From a virus, in the IMG/VR virus record IMGVR_UViG_3300028827_000129, positions 62,001-126,000 of that record: DNA of 64,000 nucleotides. One strand, written 5' to 3'. The notes beneath the pieces are model-generated. The model saw only the letters and a list, made by a program, of their open reading frames with translations. It searched no databases and was not told where the DNA came from. Position numbers and translations under genes: made by a program. Shown one piece after another: positions 57,701-64,000 of the stretch. The first letter of the stretch is position 1; the number at the start of each line of letters is the position of its first letter.

Positions 57701-58912
57701 TTGTTTTTCGGTATCCCTAGCATGGGGTATTGGTTTAGGGATGACAGCTATATAGATAAAATGGAACGAGAGTCTACGTTAGCATCTTTACAAAGGAAAT
57801 ACAAGTCTATCAGGTCATCAATTGAGGCTGCTGACTCTTTTAGTAAGAAAGGTATTCATGGGGTTTCGGAAGAGGCGTATAAAATCGCCGATAGAGTTAT
57901 TAGAAAAGTAGGGCGGTGGAAATCTTTCCGAGATTATCATATGTTAACTTCTGAACATGATATTTTATCGAATGGAGTTAAGACTTCTTCAAAAAATACA
58001 TACAACGGCGTAAGAATTATATATGATAATGATTTTTGGAGAGAGGAAGAATTTGATATAAACAATTTACAATCAGAATTTACCCTTAAGCCAAATAAGC
58101 ATATTCCTGATGAGGAGATAACATATCAAGACTTTTTTGAGGCTAATGTTATTGGAGATGATGGGGCAAGAGTTTGTGCAATTTCAAGGTTATTAGATGG
58201 TCTAAGAGACTTGTATACAGGAGAAATAGCTTTAATAGGCAACCCAAGAATTAAACCTTACGACATATGTTTTATTTACGATTCATATAACGACATAGCT
58301 GGTCCAGTCGAAGTCGAGCAGGTTGTTCATATATTTAATCAAGAGGATGGGTTTATTACATTATTAACTCCTGATTTATGCGCGTATGCAACAGAATATG
58401 CATCTAGTACTTTTATAAGCGGTGTTGGTACAACGTTTATGAAAGTCTGGGATAAATTAGCGAATGCTACCGACAAACTAATAGACAAGTATAAAACTGC
58501 GATAGTTAATGACGATACTTTTCTCAAGACTGGGATGATTGGTGTAGGTGCCTTTACTGGAGATAGGGTGATACAAACTTCGTTAGCTGCTATGTTTACT
58601 CCATCCTCGATGGCTATCTTGAGTATAGGCAGTTTATTTATGCTTAATGTGCTTTATGATTGGGATGTTGGTCGTTATCCTATTCAGGTATTTCCTCTGT
58701 TATTTAAAGATAAACCTTATATTTTAGGTCTCCCAGATTGGTCAGAAACTAGCTTGTGGCAAGATATTTCTGGTGAATGGAAGTTCCTTACCTCTGGCGT
58801 TAAGAAGTTTTGGGAATCTGAGATTAAAGAGCCTTCTAAACAATTTGGTGCGTTTAATATTTTAAGTGAAAGGTTCAAGAGATTTCTTGGCGAGATGTTT
58901 CTTGGTAACTAG
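54782..58912 (+). CDS. Baseplate hub/tail protein (gpD-like domain)
   Basis: A 1376-residue product starting with a strand-rich domain (FKINDIELAVSPSNIRVDKS). In the second half, IQIRLGYDNNPDKLTTVLNGKITEID resembles the conserved strand pair of tail hub proteins of the gpD/gp27 type. The rest combines large beta and helical segments and ends with a hydrophobic Met/Leu-rich stretch near 1290-1310. Between tape-measure and baseplate genes, it most likely forms the central hub at the tail tip. Confidence 0.6.
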   Translation: MHNNYFKINDIELAVSPSNIRVDKSTKNIKIPIVRESEAVKNRSGHGDINVSFDVIFSYNENITSSSKHNDIKNDLLKIVAQLQLTPFFIVENEFVTKSIKPEYQDSEPLMLVLNNMSISTSPELHNSIIAQFNCFYVEHSAFTPFLFFKRTETSGADEKPVKISESGAWKAFYKPYWDRLRSMAPSSFNGSCHFLFPVLINEDGNVTFGTTGFDIDGTQVPVSVTVNFYNRLAVMPFIGLEYPAYQYMGGSDREVFITIEDVSGRDQKFKDLLKLLQHFNQLAINDRQTAGNDAIVVKNDILNMLGIEEVICESVSVETHPSEPETSIINLHLLSHNIDKVKEAESLEREEYNTVESLVEEIIDNFINYTDASIVRRKVTDSVYDDTFLLNYDFERSVFVMTSGIPDLPAPLDSLFEDFKKTLSNIYSGSIVYKLRDDFYDFMNHVDDAVFGIKTKLGVGPSIYKNKDNEANSAARRVLTDFAFKAFHVLKDYPDAYPEMKIIAEKVDYELKHGMRKNVQPCYPDIVPDDINKNPDDYFFYSGSLKEIIKEAKLFGADAISKTFDAVEDFTDKNGIHWDFSGLSSGDKASINNIKSSLSGDGVTITDGRPAEFISKHKNQGRFTKTSIVDKELFLDGYNDTSMSLKAEMNATHRFDKASFKSQFELIDFPDDFMTFRKAYPTFRLYFIEEYSQKTRMRKLDDKFVYRAIKEIRVIRSRKNPIDTAIIQLSNVDGSFYIRNFKRNDLKGTYAKELVRGKYDYRGHDVYSSDNKKDNLLDEKPIFQEGSVIQIRLGYDNNPDKLTTVLNGKITEIDGDGFGIITIVVQSFGYELLEDTWGTPGDGMSLGGWFNNTTPSIITEILSSPSITHFGRWTYGYTKEVDPDEIERKARHSMLPNFIVRHIYRWIDTPKDDNIFAPYESFYRKYIEDFAILRGWKDYYSYGYTTWDILKDMERRWPGYVCQPVPYENRMTLFFGIPSMGYWFRDDSYIDKMERESTLASLQRKYKSIRSSIEAADSFSKKGIHGVSEEAYKIADRVIRKVGRWKSFRDYHMLTSEHDILSNGVKTSSKNTYNGVRIIYDNDFWREEEFDINNLQSEFTLKPNKHIPDEEITYQDFFEANVIGDDGARVCAISRLLDGLRDLYTGEIALIGNPRIKPYDICFIYDSYNDIAGPVEVEQVVHIFNQEDGFITLLTPDLCAYATEYASSTFISGVGTTFMKVWDKLANATDKLIDKYKTAIVNDDTFLKTGMIGVGAFTGDRVIQTSLAAMFTPSSMAILSIGSLFMLNVLYDWDVGRYPIQVFPLLFKDKPYILGLPDWSETSLWQDISGEWKFLTSGVKKFWESEIKEPSKQFGAFNILSERFKRFLGEMFLGN

Positions 58913-58922
58913 AAGAGCCTTC

Positions 58923-58928
58923 TATAAT
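58923..58928 (+). promoter_or_regulatory. TATAAT box before baseplate genes
   Basis: TATAATATACC lies between the hub stop and the 58942 start, 14 bases from the ATG. It may be a -10 element giving a very short leader with AGAGG. Similar boxes precede 21264, 25343 and 40029. Confidence 0.4.
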
Positions 58929-58941
58929 ATACCTAGAGGTT

Positions 58942-59355
58942 ATGATGTTGAAAAAAGAGAATTTTTCGATAAAAAATGATAATAATGATGTTGTTCGTGC
59001 TGTTTTTGGCAGGGTTTATGATTATAAATTTGACGACGAGGGTCATGCTGTTAAAGTAGCAGCATCAAACCCGCCATTAGATTGGGATCACAAAAAGCAT
59101 GGACCGTACTTAATCGGGGCGGAATTTACTAATAGGGAAGGGTTGTGGATACCGTTTTATAAGAATATTACAGAGGTTTTGAAGGATTGGCAACCAGCTA
59201 AGGGTGATGGTGTTATTGTATGGATTTTTGGCAAGCCAAACAGCAATCCAAATAAATATAGAGCAGAAAGTTTTAATTTAAGTCACACGAAACAAAATAA
59301 AAAAGATGCAGAATTATTTCAAAATGGCGGGATGATGTTTTGGGCTAATTTATGA
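58942..59355 (+). CDS. Baseplate/spike-region protein
   Basis: A 137-residue product with AGAGG three bases before the ATG. Strand-rich (VVRAVFGRVYDYKFDDEG, VIVWIFGKPNSNPNKY), consistent with an OB-type spike or hub-adaptor domain between the hub and gp25-like genes. No direct family match. Confidence 0.5.
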   Translation: MMLKKENFSIKNDNNDVVRAVFGRVYDYKFDDEGHAVKVAASNPPLDWDHKKHGPYLIGAEFTNREGLWIPFYKNITEVLKDWQPAKGDGVIVWIFGKPNSNPNKYRAESFNLSHTKQNKKDAELFQNGGMMFWANL

Positions 59356-59687
59356 GCGGATATGAAAACAGTGCCTTAATTTGGAAGAAACCAGGACGCA
59401 ATGCTGGCATGGCAGTCGGTGATAATTTTGCTCTCATGCAAGGCGACCCTAGTCATGGTTTTATATCTTCTGAACAAGGAAATGTAATAAAAGGAAATAC
59501 TCATTTTGTTGGTGCGCCACATGAGTTTTCGTTTAGTGGTTTATGGACCTTTAACCCGTTGTTATTATCAACTGTGCCATCTACGATAATGACGCCTATG
59601 AGCGTTTTAGTTTTTAATAAAAATGCTTTATCTGGGTTCGACCATATAGCTAAGAGCGTTTCAGAGCACATGAGTTTATTGTTATAA
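59352..59687 (+). CDS. Small baseplate or spike-tip protein
   Basis: A 111-residue product overlapping the previous stop as ATGA. Gly/Ser/His-rich with short hydrophobic strands (FSFSGLWTFNPLLLSTVPSTI). Position immediately before the gp25-like gene suggests a spike or PAAR-like tip, but the PAAR motif itself is not seen. Confidence 0.45.
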   Translation: MSGYENSALIWKKPGRNAGMAVGDNFALMQGDPSHGFISSEQGNVIKGNTHFVGAPHEFSFSGLWTFNPLLLSTVPSTIMTPMSVLVFNKNALSGFDHIAKSVSEHMSLLL

Positions 59688-59689
59688 TT

Positions 59690-60085
59690 ATGGCAAATAT
59701 AGATCTTTATTCAAACGAATTCGGTGATATCCTAGTCTCTAATGGAGATTTTGTATCTACGTCAGAAAATGAAGAGAGGACTTACATACAACAAGTTATT
59801 GCTCGTATGTTATCTTATCCTGGCGATTGGACTGTATATCCTTGGCTTGGGGCTGGGCTTTCTTCTTATCACGGGAGGTTAAATACCAGAGAAACTGCTC
59901 GTGACATGGAGTCCGATATAACAAGGGCCTTAACGGAAGATGGGCTAATTCCTAAAGTAGCATTAACTGTGAAAGTTGTACCTTTAACACATACTTCAGT
60001 AGGTGTTTTCATTAAAATTAAGGGCATTACAAATGCTCTTGCTTTTATGTTTAACCTTGAAGATGGGGAGATTAAATTAAATTGA
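59690..60085 (+). CDS. gp25-like baseplate wedge protein
   Basis: A 131-residue product. NEEERTYIQQVIARMLSYPGDWTVYPWLGAGL and RETARDMESDITRALTEDGLI follow the gp25/W family layout: N-terminal strands, a helix, Pro-Gly turn, then a second helix and strand. gp25-type proteins form the baseplate wedge that links to the sheath. The start has no Shine-Dalgarno; the stop overlaps the next start. Confidence 0.75.
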   Translation: MANIDLYSNEFGDILVSNGDFVSTSENEERTYIQQVIARMLSYPGDWTVYPWLGAGLSSYHGRLNTRETARDMESDITRALTEDGLIPKVALTVKVVPLTHTSVGVFIKIKGITNALAFMFNLEDGEIKLN

Positions 60086-61293
60086 AGCTTATAGGTAAAA
60101 ATTTTGATGAATTAACTGCGGAATCTATTAATGATTTAGTAGGCAATACCGTATTTTCTCATATTTCTCCTGCTTCTAATGTAAGAGCGATTTTAGATGT
60201 TATAAATAGACAATTAGAAACTAATTATGTGATTCTAGATACTGGGATCGCTTTGTCATTTTTATCTACTGCGTCTGGTGAATATTTAGATAATATTGGC
60301 GAAATGTTTGGGCTTAGCCGTAAGCAGGCCACCAAGTCAAGTGTTAGTAAAGCTTCGAAAATCCAGAAGTTTTATGTTGAATCAGGTACATTTGGCGGCA
60401 TTAATAATTCGCAAGATATAACTATTCCTATTGGCACAGTAATATCTTCTGAACCTAATCAGGGTGGTGTTAGGTATGTTACGACAGAAGCTGTTACATT
60501 AAATGCTAGTGATAGCGAAGGATGGGTAAGTATAAAGAGCATAGATGAAGGTTCTGCTTCTCATGTTGGTAAAGAGATTTTATCATTCCATAACTTTACA
60601 GGTTATGCAGACTCAAATAATGATTCATTGTTAACATCTAATATAGCTAGCATTAATAATGGCAGCGATGCAGAAACTGATAACAATTATAGATATAGAA
60701 TAAGTAAATATGTAACATCTTCTGAGGGAGCTAACGAAACTGCTATTCGTTTGGCTATGTTAAGTATTCCTGGGGTTAGTGATGTAAAGATTGTTCCATA
60801 CGTAAGAGGACTCGGCTCTTTTGATGTTTTTATCAAGTCGACTACTCCTGAAGTGCCAGATGATCTAATTAGCACTTGTCAAGAAATATTAAATCAAGTA
60901 GCTGCTTATCCAGTAGATGCTCAGGCTAAGAAGCCTATTACAGTTGGGGTATCTTTTGAGTTGACTATAGTTTATAATGTAAGTACTGTTACAGATTCAA
61001 TAAAGCGAGAAGTTGAGAATAATGTAAAATTGGCATTGGAAGATTATGTTAATAATCTTGATATAGGTGAGCAATTAGTTTTGAACCAGGCCTTGTCTAA
61101 GGCGATAGAGGCAGACGATAGGGTTTTATCTATCGGTAAATATGGGAAGGCATTCGACAATTTAACTTTATACCGAGAATCTAAATTTTCAACAAATAAG
61201 TTGGCAGTTAGATTAATGAATGACTATAAACCGCTTTTTAACGAAAAGCTAATTATTGAACCGACGTTAGAAAATCCTATTATTTTTAATTAG
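60082..61293 (+). CDS. Baseplate J-like protein
   Basis: A 403-residue product from a TTG start overlapping the previous stop, with GGGGAG about 11 bases upstream. The sequence GEYLDNIGEMFGLSRKQATKS, then IPIGTVISSEPNQGGVRYVTTEAVT and the central EGANETAIRLAMLSIPGVSDVKIVPYVRGLGSFDV match the conserved Baseplate_J layout. This protein forms the baseplate wedge that carries fibres. Position after the gp25-like gene is typical. Confidence 0.88.
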   Translation: MKLIGKNFDELTAESINDLVGNTVFSHISPASNVRAILDVINRQLETNYVILDTGIALSFLSTASGEYLDNIGEMFGLSRKQATKSSVSKASKIQKFYVESGTFGGINNSQDITIPIGTVISSEPNQGGVRYVTTEAVTLNASDSEGWVSIKSIDEGSASHVGKEILSFHNFTGYADSNNDSLLTSNIASINNGSDAETDNNYRYRISKYVTSSEGANETAIRLAMLSIPGVSDVKIVPYVRGLGSFDVFIKSTTPEVPDDLISTCQEILNQVAAYPVDAQAKKPITVGVSFELTIVYNVSTVTDSIKREVENNVKLALEDYVNNLDIGEQLVLNQALSKAIEADDRVLSIGKYGKAFDNLTLYRESKFSTNKLAVRLMNDYKPLFNEKLIIEPTLENPIIFN

Positions 61294-61309
61294 GTTTGGA
61301 GGTTTTTTC

Positions 61310-61945
61310 ATGGCCATTTATAAAATTGTAGGAGCCTGCAATAATGGTGGAGGCAAGAATGTTTTTAAGGTTACATTCCAGGGCGCTCCTCTTACAGCTC
61401 CTCCTGTTTTGGAAGCGTGGGATGATGTAAGTATGACATCAACCTCAAATGAGATTTTTACTGGGACTGTTGGGAATGCATTTCAGCCAATGGTTGCAGC
61501 CATTGATACTAGTGACACTATTTCTGCCCCTGGGGCAGGGTGGGTCGATTCTATAGTGCCTGGAGCTGGAAGTCAGTCTAGTAATCTACTTAAGGGAAAT
61601 GACCAGACTGTTGTTCTTGATGGTGGCACAGGCAGAGTCCCTGCGGCTAATGAATATGTTTTGTTTAATTTAAATTTACGCATACCATCTGATACGTCTG
61701 TTCCGTCAAATGGTGCTTTAGATTGTGTTTTTGTTGTGCGATATTATTATTCAGATAACACTCCAGTAATAGAATGGGCAGCTAATAATGGAGGTACTGA
61801 TACCGTCCCGAGCTGGACTGCTATCAATACTGGCACTGAGGTATTGCGCTTTACTGATACTGGCGTCAATTCGTCTAATCTCACACTAACTCTTCCAGTA
61901 TCTGGAACTAAAGATTCTGGAGAAGCATGGATAGACAATGCATAA
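61310..61945 (+). CDS. Tail fibre or baseplate-attached protein
   Basis: A strong site (TTGGAGGTTTTTTC) precedes the ATG. The 211-residue product is Thr/Gly/Asn/Asp-rich and strand-like throughout (VFKVTFQGAPLTAPPVLEAWDD), typical of distal tail proteins. No family recognised. It overlaps the next gene by eight bases. Confidence 0.55.
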   Translation: MAIYKIVGACNNGGGKNVFKVTFQGAPLTAPPVLEAWDDVSMTSTSNEIFTGTVGNAFQPMVAAIDTSDTISAPGAGWVDSIVPGAGSQSSNLLKGNDQTVVLDGGTGRVPAANEYVLFNLNLRIPSDTSVPSNGALDCVFVVRYYYSDNTPVIEWAANNGGTDTVPSWTAINTGTEVLRFTDTGVNSSNLTLTLPVSGTKDSGEAWIDNA

Positions 61946-62270
61946 GCTAAATGGATGGGAAGTAAAAGCAAAAGATGGCACAATGTTGTCGTCGAACTTT
62001 TGTTCATGGAGAGATATTAATAAAGACATAGATAAACTATTTATTAAGATAGATGATGAAGTTTTCACAATTTCTGGATATGATAAATACTTTTATGTAG
62101 TAGAGGGGATTGCCTTTGTTGGGATGCAAGGTGTCCCAAATAGAGTGTTATTCGGTGGAATAAAAAATAATATCTGCGATATATATTCAATTGACATCAA
62201 TACTTCTCAGTTACGGGTGATAGAGCATCGCAATGTTAACTTCCCATTTACTGCGGATATACTTAAGTAA
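61938..62270 (+). CDS. Small distal tail-region protein
   Basis: A 110-residue product, likely coupled to the preceding gene. Strand-rich (DKLFIKIDDEVFTISGYDKYFYV), no signal or membrane segment. Probably a fibre-associated or baseplate accessory protein. No family recognised. Confidence 0.5.
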   Translation: MHKLNGWEVKAKDGTMLSSNFCSWRDINKDIDKLFIKIDDEVFTISGYDKYFYVVEGIAFVGMQGVPNRVLFGGIKNNICDIYSIDINTSQLRVIEHRNVNFPFTADILK

Positions 62271-62281
62271 GGAATCTAAAA

Positions 62282-64000
62282 ATGGCTTTAGTTGGGCTTG
62301 GAGGAAATACTTCTGCTCTTGCATCTAATTCTGGCCTATTAATTAATTTCGGCAAAATTAGTGGAGATGTTTATGGTCTAGGGAATATAAATGGTGCTTT
62401 AAAGATTTCGTTGGTTGGATCTGTTTCTGCTTCAGGTGATATAGAGACGGCAACCGGCGGCCTTGGGTCTGTAGTAGCTCTTGATCAAGGGCAGACGCAG
62501 GCCTTTTTATTTATAGATGGCATAGTTAGGAAGAATGAATTTTATAATATTGATGGTGCCGTTAAGGCCACTAGCAACACAGATGCGTCTCAAAGTGTAA
62601 AGCTATTTATTCAAAATAATACCTTTTATGGCACTTCTAGAGCTATTTGTAGATATTTAAGGTCTGGCGAATTTACATCGTGGAGCTTAAATGATGTACC
62701 GCAAAATAAATTGAGTGGTGTCAGCAAAGGTCTCCATAGATCTACATCAGTTTATATTAATGGGAATGGTTCATTAAATAATGGCTGGCAACTGACAGAT
62801 ATTTATAGCAAAAATGACGGCAGCAGTATAGTTGTATCAGAAAGTAGCAATACTCCTGGATTCACAGTAGAGATTCTATTTTCTGATGTTAAATACTTTG
62901 ATTCCGTAGCTGCATATGTTTATTATGACGGCACAAGTGGGCATAATATTAATGTAGATATTTATGACTATTCTCAGTCTTTGTGGCATAATTTAGGAAG
63001 CTTTTCTGACCAAAGTTCTTTTACTGATTTAAGCTATCAAATACAGAATTGTAGCGACTATATTAGTTCAAGTGGCACAGTATTACTTAGGTTCAATCAT
63101 TCATCTACCGGCGATAATACACATACGTTGTCTATAGACTTTGTTGTTCTAGGAGATTCGTCTGATACGGTCCTTGAATGTGACAGTAATGCTTTAGGAT
63201 ATTTTGGCGCAACTAGTGCGCATCAAAATATCGGAGGCAAATGGTATTGGGAAATATATATAGATAGAATAGGCGGTAGCCAAGAAATAAGTGTAGGAGT
63301 TGTAAACAAAGATTTCTTATTTAATGGACATGTTGGAGTATCAAGCGCTAGCTGGGGATACATAGCTAAAACAGGTAATTCCTATCATGACTCAGTGTTG
63401 TCGGCATATGGTCAGACTTTTACCGAGGGTGATGTTGTTATGGTCGCCCTGGATGCTGATAATCATAAGATATGGTTTGGTAAGAACGGGGTATGGCAAA
63501 ATGGTGGTGACCCGAGCAATGGCATCAATGAAGCATTTAACGATGTCAGTGGAGAAATATATGCAGCCGTTGTTTTCAGAGAACAAGACGATAAAGTTAC
63601 CGCAAACTTTGGTTCTGGTGTATTATCTTTTGTATATTCACCTCCAACAGGATTTAATGCTGGGTTTATAGGAGAGCCTCCATTTGAATATCTAGATAGC
63701 AACGTAGCTTCATTAGGTGGGATTTATTCTGATAGAATATTTATTGATTATAGTATTGGTGGTGATGTTTCTGCATCTGGGTATTTTTTTGATACTAATG
63801 CTAGGCCGCTTGGAGAGGCTGCTACTAGTGCTACTGCTAGTTTTGAACCTGCGCTTGGTAAAATTTTTACTTTAGGGTTATCAGAAACAGCTTCTATATG
63901 CAATGGTGATGGAGCTTTAGGTCTATCAATTAATCTTATTAATGGCTTTGTTACATCAAATGCTTCTACTCTTGGGGACTTGGGGCTTTTTGGGGCATAT
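62282..64000 (+). CDS. Tail fibre with SPRY-like domain (incomplete at window edge)
   Basis: Starts at 62282 with TAAGGA upstream and is open for 573 codons to the end of the window, so the C-terminus is missing. The N-terminal part is Ser/Gly/Asn-rich beta sequence. Residues about 310-460 contain GKWYWEIYIDRIGG, EISVGVVNKD, GVSSASWGYIAKTG, GDVVMVALDADNHKIWFGKNGVW and GEIYAAVVF, which is the SPRY/B30.2 pattern often seen in phage fibres. A host-binding role is likely. Confidence 0.78.
   Translation, partial: MALVGLGGNTSALASNSGLLINFGKISGDVYGLGNINGALKISLVGSVSASGDIETATGGLGSVVALDQGQTQAFLFIDGIVRKNEFYNIDGAVKATSNTDASQSVKLFIQNNTFYGTSRAICRYLRSGEFTSWSLNDVPQNKLSGVSKGLHRSTSVYINGNGSLNNGWQLTDIYSKNDGSSIVVSESSNTPGFTVEILFSDVKYFDSVAAYVYYDGTSGHNINVDIYDYSQSLWHNLGSFSDQSSFTDLSYQIQNCSDYISSSGTVLLRFNHSSTGDNTHTLSIDFVVLGDSSDTVLECDSNALGYFGATSAHQNIGGKWYWEIYIDRIGGSQEISVGVVNKDFLFNGHVGVSSASWGYIAKTGNSYHDSVLSAYGQTFTEGDVVMVALDADNHKIWFGKNGVWQNGGDPSNGINEAFNDVSGEIYAAVVFREQDDKVTANFGSGVLSFVYSPPTGFNAGFIGEPPFEYLDSNVASLGGIYSDRIFIDYSIGGDVSASGYFFDTNARPLGEAATSATASFEPALGKIFTLGLSETASICNGDGALGLSINLINGFVTSNASTLGDLGLFGAY

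Overview
This window is part of the genome of a large tailed bacteriophage with a contractile tail (a myovirus). The evidence is a contiguous late block on the + strand: terminase large subunit, portal, prohead protease/scaffold, HK97-type major capsid protein, neck proteins, tail sheath, three related tail-tube-like proteins, two chaperone-like proteins, two giant proteins where a tape measure would be expected, a hub protein, gp25-like and J-like baseplate proteins, and a SPRY-domain fibre that runs off the right edge. There are no rRNA, tRNA or housekeeping genes. Genes use the standard code. The host cannot be named from sequence. Strong AGGAGG-type ribosome binding sites on many genes point to a bacterium that uses Shine-Dalgarno initiation.

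Layout. (1) 0-15 kb: a leftward array of about 35 mostly small genes, often overlapping by 1-8 bases. It includes a SLOG/DprA-like protein, a NADAR-family ADP-ribose protein, several zinc ribbons, many small membrane proteins, a protein with a 16-codon GAT tract, a DHH-type phosphoesterase-like protein and two pairs of paralogues. From about 9.4 to 15.06 kb the DNA is visibly GC-rich, and it ends in roughly 550 bases of dense hairpins with no gene. (2) 15.2-16.7 kb: a short rightward block with a probable lysis or host-envelope cassette (small membrane protein, phospholipase-A2-like protein, lipoprotein), closed by a bidirectional terminator. (3) 16.75-19.4 kb: a leftward operon with its own promoter, encoding a ClpP-like protease, a membrane-anchored resolvase-like nuclease, an archaeal-type thymidylate synthase and a DUF1599/MazG-like protein. 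(4) 19.36-20.0 kb: a gene-free stretch with a nested structured element and a row of long perfect hairpins. (5) 20.6-64 kb: the rightward late region. It starts with a 1076-residue protein that joins a DEDDh exonuclease to a thermonuclease domain, then runs through packaging, head, a phage-encoded ribosomal protein bS21, an M15 endopeptidase with a holin-like partner, and the tail.

The most unusual signals are RNA-level. Two distant loci (3.6 and 19.5 kb) share an upstream block and the same nested-stem layout while their stems differ in sequence. A series of distinct perfect hairpins is strung on a recurring A-rich linker. Nearly every multi-gene leftward unit has a compact hairpin just upstream of the Shine-Dalgarno sequence. 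A phage bS21 gene lies in a genome whose late genes divide into strong-SD and no-SD classes. Protein-level highlights are the multi-nuclease fusion with duplicated TDFGSG motifs, a scaffold gene nested in frame inside the protease gene, and the phospholipase-like lysis candidate.

Start sites were chosen by Shine-Dalgarno position where that was informative, so several genes are shorter than their maximal open frame.
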